This document shows positions 45,949 to 56,786 of a stretch of 64,000 nt of DNA, piece by piece. The notes below the pieces were generated by a model. That model ran no database searches. It was given only the letters and a program-made list of their open reading frames with translations, and had not been told where the DNA came from. Source of the stretch: Siderastrea siderea (Eukaryota > Cnidaria > Anthozoa > Scleractinia > Rhizangiidae); assembly GCA_964030785.1 (NCBI GenBank), contig OZ034977.1:32137652-32201651 (forward strand), in the 5' to 3' direction. Position numbers and translations under genes: made by a program. How positions within the stretch are numbered: the stretch's first letter is position 1; every line of letters starts with the position of its first letter.

Positions 45949-48900
45949 CTGGAAACGAATATGACAACAAACAATCGGAGCTGATTTTACATCCTGTACT
46001 GGATTTTTAATTAAGTGCACCTATTACTCAATAGACAAACAAGGGGTCAGTTTCTAAAGAAACTGTGGTGCTCCCTCGGTGGGGAAGTGAAACATAAAAA
46101 TTTGGATTTATCTAAGGTAAATAAGGATTCGCTCTGACGAAGGGTTAACGCTCGAAACGTCACCTTTCAATTTCTCTACGCTGGCTAATTTGTACGTCAC
46201 CAACTCAGTTGATAAATCCAAATTTTTGTATTTCTCAAAAGGTTTGCACTCGGAAACGCTTCAACCGGGCTAAGCTCCAGTGACTGACTTTCATTTCCTA
46301 CCTTATTTGATCGCTTAGTTTTCTTGTTGCCGTTCCTGGTATCAATACGAAAGTGAAAGACCAGCATGCATTCCAGGAGAGCAGCAAAAATGAATGCAAA
46401 AGACACCATGAGGTACCAGTCGATTGCCTTGGCGTAACTGACACGCGGCAGAGACGCATTTGCTGAACCCAGCAGAAACACGATGGTCAGTATGGTTGTT
46501 ATGCCAACAGCCATCCGAGTGTTCATATCCTGGGAGGTAAAAACAGGACATGTCCTTATATATAAATGTTTAACAAGCTTAAAACGTTAGTTCCAGGAAT
46601 CTAAACACTCATTTATCACAACTAAATAAATATTAATGCAAAGTTCGATTTGAGTGGTTTTCAGGTTACCTCATTGAAACAGAAAACCTTAAACCTCAAA
46701 AATTACTACGAAGAGGCCGTTATTAGGTCTACTTAGTTTTATACTCAGTGCCTTCAAGTTTGAAGAATGCTGGTTTAGAGGGTGTTATAACAGACAAGGG
46801 GCCAACGCTCTGGTTGTAAAACGTGGTTCTAACTTCTGTTCCTGTATATAAAATCTTTCATATATAAGCCTGATTTATTCAAACTAGCCGATAGACTTAC
46901 ATGTTTATCCATCCAAAACAAAGTCCAGCTTATGGCAACCACCAGAACATCCGGTGCATACACCTGCATGACATAATAACCAACACTTCGATGGAACGTG
47001 AAGCTTACTGTCAGCTGGGAATAGTTTCCTAAAGGAAAAAAGTGGAATAAAACGTTTCAATTGTACACCATAAAGTGTATGACTCTGAACCGCCAAAGAT
47101 CCTAAAGATAAGTTCTAAAAAGGGCGGGGAGATTTTTATATACATCAAATGAGTAATGTGCAATATCGCAGGAATGCGTGTTCATGAAAATAGCGATGAT
47201 TTCGAGTTTCAGTGCTCTAACTTCATTATAAGAGTAGTAAATTTAAGGTATTTTCCACCTTCAGATCGGACTATGAGTATGAGATTGAGTACGACTACGA
47301 CTTTTTTAAAATTCCTCGTCGCAGGCTTTAGACTGTCACCTGTTACACCAATATCATTTACATGAGATCATTCTCTACTGGTCAGCAACATAAAGGAGTG
47401 AGGGCTCTAAGAACGTCTGTTTTGAAATTCGAAAGTCGTGCTCGTACTTAATTTCTTACTGGTACTCTAATCTGAAGGTCGCTAGAAACGTTTAAGAGAC
47501 AAACGTGACCTAGTTGTCAGGATACTGGACTTGTGGTCCGGAGGTCCCAGGGCTCAAATTCTCTACCCTACCGCCGCTACTGGAGCTGATTTGTCTTCGA
47601 TTGCACCGAATTCAACTCCTCCAAGCTTTGCACACAGCCAACTGGCCAGCCTGCAGCCAGTTGGGCTTCTTAAATATGTTATATTTGTTTAAATTATTTC
47701 TTTCATATACCCGGCCCTAAAAGCTTCTAGCTTTAAATATAGACGTGTATAAATAAAGTTGCTTTACTTTTACTTACATTTTTAACAAGTTTTAAAAAAG
47801 CGCAGTGAATACAATTTTTAGCCACATTTCCGAGCCAATGGCCGTATAAAAAAGATATTCTGCAAAAGGTACCGAGGAAAGCAGATGTGAAACAAATTAT
47901 TACTTACCTGTGCTGTAGTAAGCTGTTCGTTCGCTTAGTTGACTTTCCTTGCAATGAAATTGAGCGATTGTTTTCCTTTCAATTTCCACATAGTGATTTG
48001 CCCAACGATATACGATGTCTGTCGTCTGGTATCCATCTACCGCATACAAAATATTAAAAACAAGTTTCTTAAATGAAACCAACGTAAAGACGTAACGGTC
48101 CAGACAACCGGTGTTTAACTTCGGTTCCACGGCTGCACCATAAAACAACCGGGGGTATTGTTACCCCTATTTGGTTTGGATGCTAGTCCATTGCAGCAGT
48201 TTGTCAAACGTTTACCTCTACGTATTTCGGCTGGGGAAGACAAGGTGGAGTATAAGTTTCCTGTCTAATGAAATAACACAAGACGATGCAGAGACTGGCC
48301 TCGCTAAACCGACCTGCCGATCTTTAGATCGCAAGTGCACTACACCACTCTGCCTCCAATATCGAAAGGGTATCGAAAGTAACAGAGATTAAAAAAAGCA
48401 TATAAAATGGCCTCAGCGGAGAAACAAAAACGATAACAATCCCTTGTAAGGTTTCGCTCGGGGAAGTCCTGAGAAGCATAACTACTTGGCAACGCTTCAC
48501 TGTGCAAAGGGGGCGGAAATTGGGTGATTTAAGCATGTGTACTGTTTCCAGCTAGCAGGTAGCGTCGCGACATAGTAGGCTGAAGCTATGCAAAAGATAG
48601 ATGGTTCTGCTTCTTCCATGTCACGTGATAATTAACTAGCCTCAAAATACTTTTGTGCGGCACAAAGACAGTATAGATATTAATGTGCATTTTTTTTAAC
48701 AGTTGCGTCTGAAAAATAATAAAATAAAGTGCGTAAGTACAGTTACTGAAGTATCCACTTACAGCTGTCAAACTTAAGAAAACACTTCTGATGATCCAAA
48801 GGAAAATCCTGCAGTTTCATTTTACAGGATGCCACTAGTTTTACTCTGAAAGAAAAAGAAGCGTATTAATATAAATAACGGTAAGGGTAACAGTGGCCGT

Positions 48901-51900
48901 AAATGATGGCAATTGCATTCATTCGTGCATCCATCCATCCATTCGTCCATCCATCCATCCTTCCGTCCATGCATCCATCCATCTATCCGTCCATTAATCC
49001 ATTCCATCAAGAGAGGATAAAGAGGTACCCTTCATCCTCTCTTGATTCCATTCATTAGTTCATTCCTCCACCTCGTCGCACTTTCATTCTTTCAAACTTT
49101 CGTTTGGCTAATTTATTGCATGCCTTTGTCGACTGTTTCTCCGTTCATTCTTTGGAACATTTTCTCGTTCTTTTTTCGTAAAACGTCCGGTTTATTCGTA
49201 TCGCTATCCTTTTTTTGACAACTAAAAAACTAAAAACACGAGGCATTACAAACCGTTTAGTGAAGAAGACTCTGCCATCAGTGTAAACAGTCATAGCACT
49301 GTCTGTACCGGAGCCGCTCATCATTAGATTGGACTGCCGGGCGTTACTGCAGAATGTATCTGGTGTCCACGCGTGATCAACAGCGGTGTTTTGTAAAAGA
49401 ACTGAGTGGTTAAATTTCCCTGCCAAACGGCGGTCGACCCAGTTTTGACGAAAATAGCCAAAAACCGTGTATTCCTAAAATAATTATATATACAGGTAAT
49501 AAACAGAGAAAGTTTACAACCTTTTTGTTTATAAGAACCATGTCTATAATAAAGTTGAGCCTGAGATTGGTCAAAATTGACTAAGAATATACTAAGAACG
49601 TATACCAAGGCTGATTTTTTAATTTTCAACACAAATAAAAAAAATTATTTGTCCTAAGTAGTTATAGAATTCTATTTGATTTTTAGCCTAGTATAGTGTG
49701 CTACTTTATTTAAATAACCTTTAAAACAAGGTTTTGCTGTTGTTTATATGACTGAATTCTAGAATACATGTTTATAGAATTTGTGGTTCATACGAAAACT
49801 GTTCCATATGGTTTTACTATATAGAACCTTGAATTCTTGTTCCTGATCAAAAATAGGCAACCCAAGAATGTCAGTACACCTAGATTACTTGAACGATTCA
49901 AGGCTTGAGTGATCAAAAAAATAAGTTAAGCCTCAGGCTCAGGCTGAACTCCAAATTTCGACATCTTCATAAAACAGAGTTGCATGTAGTTTGCTTTAAA
50001 CTTACAGTATCATTATTGTTTTGAATTTTCTTTTTTAATCCTTATTTTTATTTCCGTTTAGCCTCTATAAATCGGTCTTTTTATATGTCTTTCTTTGTTT
50101 AGTGATGTGCTGTGGTGTCTACTGAAGTAAAAGTCAATAGTTTAGTGTACATCAGTACGGAAAGTAAAATTATAATTCCACCACAAGGGACCCACGATAG
50201 TTGCTCAGCTCACGACTACATGTACAGTGCTGTTAACATTGCGAGCGTCTATCGACTCAATGCTGCACACAAAAGAAAACCAAGAGAAACGAAAAACGTA
50301 CGTAAGTTGATAATTTTATTTGATTTAATTATTTGTTTTTTATTTCTTTTCTCACCTATTGTGGGCACCCTCTGAGTCCATTCAGGTTAATTTTAACCCT
50401 ATTCAGTCCGGAGAATGGAATATCTACCCTCAACGGATTTTGGATGTTCTAACTTTTTTAATATGCAAACTAAGGCAACCAAATTTGGTTACTATATCGG
50501 AATTTGAACTGAGAACAATGTGTTATAAAATACCGTTGTTTGCCAAATTGACTTTACCATGACAACCAAATTATGAAAGGAAGTTTTTTTAATTTAAAAT
50601 TTTTCTCTTTTTAATGAAAAAGAACTTTCGTGATCTAACGTTTGCATTTTTGAATCCTTGTAATCTTCTATTGAATTTGATTCCATTTTAGCGAATTTTC
50701 CCGGACGTTTTAGAGAATCAAGAAATACAAGATGGGGCATCCAATATGGCCGCCGTTTGGGAAAATAACGTAATTTTCCTTCATCCGTCTCATGCTTGTT
50801 ACCTCTAAGTTTCGTTGTCATACTGAGATATAAAATATTCTACAAGTTAAGACGGGGGAGGATACCGCAATCCCAGAGATCCAAAAAATGCCCTGTCGGA
50901 AGAGGTTAAACAGTGCCAACCCCGTCGAAGGTGCAGAATAAATAAAATATAAATTTACTTGGAGTGGACACTATCGATTTAATTGTCCAAAAGTTAGCTC
51001 ATGCTTTTGAAAAGGTTAAAAAAAACTAAAACACTCACCATATCCGCCTCTTTTATATTTCCAAAGGACTCAATGTAAAGATCCACGACTATATTTGTAG
51101 CTCCATCTGAAAGCCGTTGCACGTAAAACATTATTTATATATTCAACGATTAACCAAAGGGACCCAGTTGCCGACTTAAGTAACAGAAAAAATACTAACG
51201 TAAAAGCTATATATGCTTAACATAGGGTAAGAATTGTGATGATGTATTAATTGTGAGGATGATACCTTCATGCCAGGTTAAGAAATTTATAGAACAATTT
51301 TGCTTTGTGTATTGCTGTCTCCGATAATTAATGTATTTCAAGATTTTCCATACACAATGAGCTTGCATTCACAACATGAGCTTGTGCCGCCTTTGGTATA
51401 TTCTACTGAATTACAATTTACAATGGTGCCTTTGCACCTTTTAACCTCCGCTACGCAAGGGCGTGCAAAGTTGAGGGAGGAAATTTGTATGACAGTTTAA
51501 GGCTGGATTAAGTATAATCATCCTCTCTTGGTATAATCCTTTCTAGCTGTTCCAACCAAGGTTAGTTTGTGTTGCTTCACTCCACTTCAGGTTAAACAAA
51601 CACCAAGAGTCATTACTTTTAGACGAAAAAACCAAGGGAACGCGAGAGATTAAATACGACATTTCATTGTCATCAGTCAGAGAGACCCCAGATGGAACTG
51701 GGATACATGCAAATTTTTACGCTTGAGTAAGTTAGAATCAGTCCTCGTCATAAATGTACGCGCAGTGTACCGTACTTTAACTAGCATGAAGTCTATGAGT
51801 AAAAGAGGTTACACTTAGTTAACAGGTGAAAAAATACTATACTTACTATTGAAATTGGGCCTCACGTTTCGGTCGTACCCAGAAAACATTTTCTTTAGCA

Positions 51901-52401
51901 CCTCTGAATCCATCGTTACATCACTAAAAATATTGATAGTTACGTGGCAACATAAACAGTTAATTTAAGCAGGGTGAGTTATCATACTTATATTGACACG
52001 AATAAACATAACTGAAGGGTGAAATAACTACAGCCACTTAGTATGTAGCTTCACAGTTAAATAATTATCACAAAAAGAGTGAGTATACATCGCTATTGGC
52101 ATTGAAAGAACCTGTGGTTTGCCAACGCTACATCGAAGGTCAATGAAAACGGCAAGTGGTCAAATTTAACGTCCGCATCAAAACGCGGGGTAGTGTGAAA
52201 ACAATCAATATTTCACCTAATTCTTTTGTGCTGAACGCCTTCTTCCCTCCCCTTTTCCATATCCGTCTTACAAGAGAATATTTCCATGTTCATCTGACAA
52301 TACAACATATACATTAATATCGTTACTCACATTAGTTCTGATGAGCAAACAACGTGGAGGACAAGACAAAGAAAGTGCGCAGATCTCCAAATGTTAAGCA
52401 T
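45616..52401 (-). CDS. Cys-loop ligand-gated ion channel subunit, GABA-A/glycine receptor-like (gene B, 9 exons, 445 aa)
   Basis: Paralogue of gene A and transcribed the same way. The CDS joins 52331-52401, 51847-51923, 51039-51106, 49254-49474, 48763-48845, 47908-48036, 46901-47028, 46302-46529 and 45616-45948; all boundaries are GT/AG and the summed length (1338 nt) closes the frame. Signal peptide ~1-20 (core [12 protein letters not shown]). Cys-loop C153-x13-C167 with DFPLD. TM1 about 234-256. TM2 begins after R264 and has 9' Leu273. TM3 is in exon 8 ('[20 protein letters not shown]'). TM4 '[20 protein letters not shown]' lies near the C terminus, followed by a short tail. The cytoplasmic loop is shorter and Lys-rich. 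The filter reads N-T-R (262-264) instead of P-A-R, so charge selectivity cannot be assumed. Likely a membrane neurotransmitter receptor; it could assemble with gene A product, as inference. Confidence 0.93.
46095..46225 (+). ncRNA. Hammerhead-ribozyme-like motif from a Penelope-like element, in gene B last intron
   Basis: The hammerhead core segments are present in order: CTGACGA at 46134-46140, a short stem region, then CGAAAC-GTC at 46153-46161, with predicted cleavage after GTC. The very short stem III (GAAAC directly followed by GTC) is the form described for Penelope-like retroelements. Flanking AAATTTGGATTTATC (about 46098) and GATAAATCCAAATTT (about 46211) are inverted repeats that could extend stem I. 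Stem II is imperfect (GGGTTAACGCTC), so activity is uncertain. The reverse transcriptase part of the element is absent. The motif is on the strand opposite to gene B. Confidence 0.6.
46302..46529 (-). CDS. Gene B exon 8: TM2 and TM3
   Basis: 228 nt from [14 protein letters not shown] to KRSNK; acceptor TCCCAG/GA, donor AAG/GTAGGA at the same place in the protein as the gene A exon 7 donor. Confidence 0.92.
46901..47028 (-). CDS. Gene B exon 7: TM1
   Basis: 128 nt from [10 protein letters not shown] to FWMDKH; acceptor CTTTAG/GA, donor CAT/GTAAGT. Frame is phase-checked with both neighbours. Confidence 0.9.
47500..47775 (+). repeat. Second tRNA-derived SINE, in gene B intron 6
   Basis: The head resembles a tRNA: a box A-like 'TGACCTAGTTGTCAGGATAC', then 'GGACTTGTGGTCCGGAGGTC' around the anticodon region and a degraded box B 'GGGCTCAAATTC'. 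It ends with TAAATAAAGTTGC-TTTAC-TTTTAC, a LINE-like 3' tail. Different family from the SINE at 25548. Confidence 0.75.
47908..48036 (-). CDS. Gene B exon 6 (129 nt)
   Basis: Encodes '[20 protein letters not shown]' and loop C '[10 protein letters not shown]'. Acceptor GCGGTAG/AT, donor CAG/GTAAGT. No vicinal cysteines. Confidence 0.92.
48150..48370. repeat. Dispersed repeat, relative of 721-965
   Basis: Starts with a small hairpin (GGGGGTATTGTTACCCC) and then shares block order with 740-960. Lies in gene B intron 5. The 3' end has 'CTAAACCGACCTGCCGATC', possibly a degenerate tRNA-like segment. Family unknown. Confidence 0.35.
48763..48845 (-). CDS. Gene B exon 5: Cys-loop exon (83 nt)
   Basis: Encodes '[19 protein letters not shown]' and the second Cys. 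Acceptor CTTTCAG/AG, donor AGCT/GTAAGT. It is missed by ORF listing because it has no start codon. Confidence 0.92.
48918..49055. repeat. (CCAT)n-like microsatellite and small hairpin
   Basis: Imperfect CCAT/CCGT units at about 48930-49000, then ATCAAGAGAGGAT and its inverse around 49008-49048. Located in gene B intron 4. Confidence 0.8.
49254..49474 (-). CDS. Gene B exon 4 (221 nt)
   Basis: Acceptor ATTTTAG/GA, donor ACG/GTTTGT. Encodes [23 protein letters not shown] and '[11 protein letters not shown]'. The 221-nt length is conserved. Confidence 0.93.
51039..51106 (-). CDS. Gene B exon 3 (68 nt)
   Basis: Acceptor TTTCAG/AT, donor ATG/GTGAGT. Encodes '[17 protein letters not shown]'. Length equals that in gene A. 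Confidence 0.9.
51847..51923 (-). CDS. Gene B exon 2
   Basis: 77 nt; acceptor TATTTTTAG/T, donor AATA/GTAAGT. Encodes '[18 protein letters not shown]', equivalent to gene A exon 2. No long frame, so it needs splice reading to be seen. Confidence 0.87.
52331..52401 (-). CDS. Gene B exon 1: signal peptide
   Basis: ATG at 52401; donor AAT/GTGAGT. Phase 2 end joins exon 2 as Ile. A pyrimidine tract and AAAG just upstream of the ATG (about 52410-52425) could be a 3' splice site, so a 5'-UTR exon may lie further upstream. Confidence 0.82.
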
Positions 52402-55400
52402 ATCACTTCCTTTAAAAAAAAAAAAGAGACTCATAAATTTTAGTCTAAAAGGTTATAAAAATATCAGTAGGATTTCTTACTGCAGTAACTATTAACTCTC
52501 AGCTAAGGGGTGCTAACCATACTATTTTCCCTAGGAAAACTCAGTTGTTCAGATTACTTAATTGTTAATATCGGAATAGCTTGTTCTTGAATTGCACGTC
52601 CAATGACAAAGTAGAAAAAACAACAAGGCTTCAACTGTGCCAATCATCAAACAGTTTAATTTCCACCGACAAAAGTGCAAATTGAGTTTACGAAGTGGTG
52701 GGCGATTTTGAGGTTCCCAGAGATATTTAACGCCTTTTCATCAGTAAAAGACCTTGAAACCAGTAAGTTTTCTTGTCAAAACAATAGTTCATCTTCGAAT
52801 GACTAGCTAGTCGGAATAAGAAGGAGTCTTGAAGGACATCCTCCTCAAATAACGATTTTTTCAGTTATGCATGTTTTTCATCAAATGATTTTCTAATTGG
52901 ACTACATACAGTCATGTTACATTTAGTCATACAAAAGATTACGACAACAACGCTGCAGCCTGAACTTTCACCAAAATTCACAGCTTGTCAAATGCGAGCT
53001 AGGGTTCAAGGTTTAACCGAAACTACGAAAATTGGTAACCTTTATAAGTTTCAGGCCAAGAGAATGCAGCCAACAAACGTTATATTCGTGTTCAACATTT
53101 TTCAACAGCTTAAGATTAATTTTCTCTTTCTTAATAGTCTACGATTAAGGCCAAGGGAGTCAGGATAACCGATCCGCGAGAAAACGTGGGAACACAAGCT
53201 AAAATTTACGCCACTAAGTAAAAACTTGCCACTAAAACCGTAAATTTGCTGTTTTGCTGCGATGCTTTTTAATCTCTCCTCTTATACATTACCCGGAAGG
53301 AATAATTGCTACAAAATAAACGCCACGCAAAAGTACAAACTACAGTTTTCACATCTTGGACACAATTTCAAATTAATGCTTTGAATCAATCCTTAAGTAA
53401 CGTCAGGGAGTTCTTTGTTAAGGCTGTTTTGTACGTGTCTGTGCTCATGTATTGTTTCCCTTACGTGTTGAAAACGAAAGACACCTTCTTACCTTTAGAC
53501 GTAGTTCTTTTTATGACCAAACTGGAAAATGATGGAAATAAGCCTTATTGCTTCAGCTAGACAAACAAACGTTTTTATTTACATAAATTATTCACTAAGC
53601 GTGGAAAATCTCCTTGCACGGCTTGTGTCTGCTTCACATTACAATCCAAGTCATCTCCACAAATCAACCGCAGTTTCGGGATCCGAATAGCGTCTAAATG
53701 AAGACACTGTTCTCTTCGCTTTGACTGCTTTCTTTGACTATTTAAAATGTTTGGAATCACAATTTTAGTATTTCATTTTAAATGTATGTTGAAAACTTTG
53801 TGGAATGATCCTAACAGCCGTAATGAGAGTTAGGGAATTAACTTTAATTGCAAGAGTATAAGGTTAGGAAAAACGTTTACAATTAATGGCCAAAGAATGT
53901 GGAGTGGCAAGGCACTAAAAAACACCAAGTAGACACCTGATCACAGGTTTATTTCAGTTTTCTTTATCTTTAAGAGACTTGAAATTTCACCTTCTTTCAC
54001 GGCAACTCACCAAGACAATGCTCATAAATAAAATAGTACAACGGCTACCTTCTGTTGGCTAAATTACGTTTTCAAATGTGAAATCTGTAAATTATTAAAA
54101 AAAGATGAGCAATTAACTACGGTTCATTTTCTAGCTTGCGATTCAACGGAAAAGCAGCTCGTTTGTATCAATATCGCAGGATTATCTGGACACCTAACTT
54201 TTGATACACTTTCACTCAATACAGTTTATTTCAGTAGCGCGCTGTCTCAAACCCAGGCTTTCTCGTTTCTGCCGCTATCCCAAACAGAAATCCTTCTCCC
54301 AAGGCGCCGCCTTTTACTACTGACGCTCTAAAATTCCTGCTTCCTCAAACTCCCACTTTCTTGCGTTGCTCTTGCGGTGGATTTAAAGTCTCACTTTTAC
54401 TAGGGTGTAAGTAACCACAGCTTATAAGTAAGAGTAGCCTGCGTGTGGACGTCTCTAAAGGAATTAAGAGACGTCTGCATGCAGGCTCGGGTAAGAGTGC
54501 CAGTCGAAAACGACACCATACAGAAGGATATATGTTAAAAATTACAAAAATATGATCTAGAACAATTACCAACAAGCCTGTGTCCCTCAGCATTTAAATT
54601 CATGTATTGTTTTCTTATAAAATTTAGTATTAAATTTCGCGTGTTAAAATTTCGCGCTGTCTTTTTTTTTTCTTTGTGGCGAGTATTAATTTTCGCGATT
54701 TTTGCCAAAACGCGAAAATCGCGAAATTAAGTAAGCGCGAAAATTAGTAAGGATACTAGACAGGTCATTACGCAGCAGGTGCTTGGATCTGCTTCAGTGA
54801 ATCATCGACCATCAAAAGGTTTCTTTGATATGCAAAACAGGTCTGACTTGAAATTTCGCGCAATCCTTACTAATTGCTGAAGAAATTTAAAAAAAAAAAT
54901 TTTCCCTTTTTTTTAAGAATTTACACATTTTGCTATTCCCATTCAATGTTTATATATGCTGAAAACAGACTGTATATTGGTCATTAATCGTTGAGGGGTG
55001 ACGACAAAATCGCTTTTACTGGGGAGAAGATATGTGCAAGGTAATTTAAGTTCATACATAGTTAATTTAAACGCAAAGAAGGAAAAAACAAAAATATTTT
55101 GTCTTATAGCTGCTATGTTCTTCAAAACTATTTCTATCCGTGTATTAATTATAAACCACCAATTTAAATTTTCAATTTTCTCTTTCCCCATTATTCCGCG
55201 GAATCTCCCGCCCCCTTTTTCTACTTTAAAACCATTTTAAAATTCGCGATGTTTGACTGTAATGCCCCCTCAATAACGTTTCTCATGTTCCTTTGGTCAT
55301 CCGTGTAATAATACAATTATTCCACTCGATTTCGTAGTTTATACAGCCTTAAATTTTGGCATAAAATAAAAGAGAGTAACCTTAACTCAGCCGAACATAG

Positions 55401-55832
55401 GCCGTGTTTTGGTGTCACATTGCAAATGTCTCTTTAAATATATTTGTGAAGCGTACCTTTTGCACCAATATTAAAAGCCAAAAAACTCAAACTCCTCAGG
55501 CTAATAATTTGAATTGCTTGGTTGGGTAATAAATCATTTGCGGAAAATGCAAAATTCTGATAATATGTTAACATGAGTAGTTAACATCCGTGTAATGTTT
55601 TTATGTCATTTTCGGCTATTGACGTAATTGTATCCTCATAAATAATGGGTAGTCAGATATTGTTGCATTTTCCTGCTATTTATAGACGATGAAAAGAACT
55701 GCTGGTCTTTCTTTTTCGAGCGTCTTTTGATCGTAGCTTTAACAAAAATCGTTGGTATCTAAGTGGCTGAAGTGGCCAGTTCTCTGATTCACTAAAAAAA
55801 ATCTACACCTAGCGAAGAAACGAAAAAGGACG
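52402..55832. other. Intergenic region between gene B and the GPCR
   Basis: Should contain the gene B promoter and GPCR upstream region. I see no gene. A palindrome at 54437-54488 (GCCTGCGTGTGGACGTCTCT and inverse) and a cluster of TTTCGCG/CGCGAAA motifs at 54636-54865 look like MITE remnants. Everything else is AT-rich and featureless by eye. Confidence 0.55.
54437..54870. repeat. Palindrome and CGCGAAA-motif cluster
   Basis: The 54437-54488 stretch is a 22-bp-arm palindrome with a short AT loop. The 54636-54740 stretch has repeated AAATTTCGCG and its inverse, including TTTTCGCGATTTTTGCC facing AAAACGCGAAAATCGCG. Such CG-rich motifs in AT-rich DNA suggest decayed DNA transposon ends; exact borders are unclear. 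Confidence 0.45.
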
Positions 55833-56786
55833 ATGGTTTTTGAATCCGACACGAATTACAGCACGTTCGATATACGCGGAGGTGTTGTTAACTTTCAGTA
55901 CAACGACGAATTCAGAAGTGAAAATATAACAGATAACGGACGATATATTATGGTGGCGAATTGCGCCGTAAACATTCCTCTTGCTTTAGCATCGATAATC
56001 GGAAATGCACTAGTGTTGCATGCAGTGTGGAAAACACCCTCTCTTCGCTCACCGTCCATACTTCTACTCTGTGGTCTGGCGTTATCTGATCTTGCTGTTG
56101 GAGCAGTTGTTCAGCCGCTTTTTGTAGCCGATAATTTCCTACGATTGTACGCTCAATCCCAGAAGCTTAAAGACCTATTCCATAGCGGCTATAGCACCGT
56201 GGGATTCTCTCTGTGTGGAGTGTCACTTTGTACGATGGCTGGAATTAGCATAGACAGGTTCATCGCGATTCAAAAACCTTTACGGTATGCAAGTATTGTC
56301 ACCCTTCCTCGAATTAAACGTATTCTTGTGGCGATTTGGGGAATTTGTTTATTTCTAGCAAGTGCACAGTTATGGGAGGAGAGAGTTCTTTTGGTTTCGA
56401 TTATTTTTATGATATGCATCTGCCTATGTATCTCAATTATTTGTCATGTAAGAATATACAAAATTGTTCGACGTCATCAAATTGAGATTCAAACCCAGCT
56501 GCAAGCTGTCGAAAGCAATACTGCAAACATTAATATGGCTAGCCTTCATAAGTCTGCCTTCAATGCTTTTATAGTTTTTATTGTACTCGTTATTTGTTAC
56601 TGTCCTTATCTCATAGTTTACGTTGTCTCAGTTTCCGTTAGTAGCATCAACCACAAGATCCTCGGCAGGGCTATTGCTTCCACTGTAGTGTTTATAAACT
56701 CCGCCTTGAATCCTCTTCTGTACTGTTGGCGTTTGCGTGAGTTAAGAGATGTTGTACTGCAGACTTTTTATAAAATAGTTCACTAG
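55833..56786 (+). CDS. Rhodopsin-family G protein-coupled receptor, intronless (317 aa)
   Basis: Seven-helix plasma-membrane receptor in a single exon. The N terminus has two N-glycosylation sequons (N8, N31). Motifs: TM1 GN (57-58), TM2 LALSDL (82-87), TM3 'DRF' (141-143, the DRY position), 'LRYASIVTLPR' in the second intracellular loop, TM6 CYCP (255-258, CWxP position), TM7 NPLLY (293-297), and helix 8 'RLRELRDVVLQTF'. The conserved TM3 Cys position appears to be His, extracellular loop 2 is only a few residues (QLWEER) without Cys, and TM5 lacks its usual Pro. Those traits, with the LRYxSIVTLPR motif, recall melanocortin receptors; the TM7-helix 8 segment recalls adenosine receptors. Ligand unknown. 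ATG at 55833 is the first in frame. Confidence 0.93.
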   Translation: MVFESDTNYSTFDIRGGVVNFQYNDEFRSENITDNGRYIMVANCAVNIPLALASIIGNALVLHAVWKTPSLRSPSILLLCGLALSDLAVGAVVQPLFVADNFLRLYAQSQKLKDLFHSGYSTVGFSLCGVSLCTMAGISIDRFIAIQKPLRYASIVTLPRIKRILVAIWGICLFLASAQLWEERVLLVSIIFMICICLCISIICHVRIYKIVRRHQIEIQTQLQAVESNTANINMASLHKSAFNAFIVFIVLVICYCPYLIVYVVSVSVSSINHKILGRAIASTVVFINSALNPLLYCWRLRELRDVVLQTFYKIVH

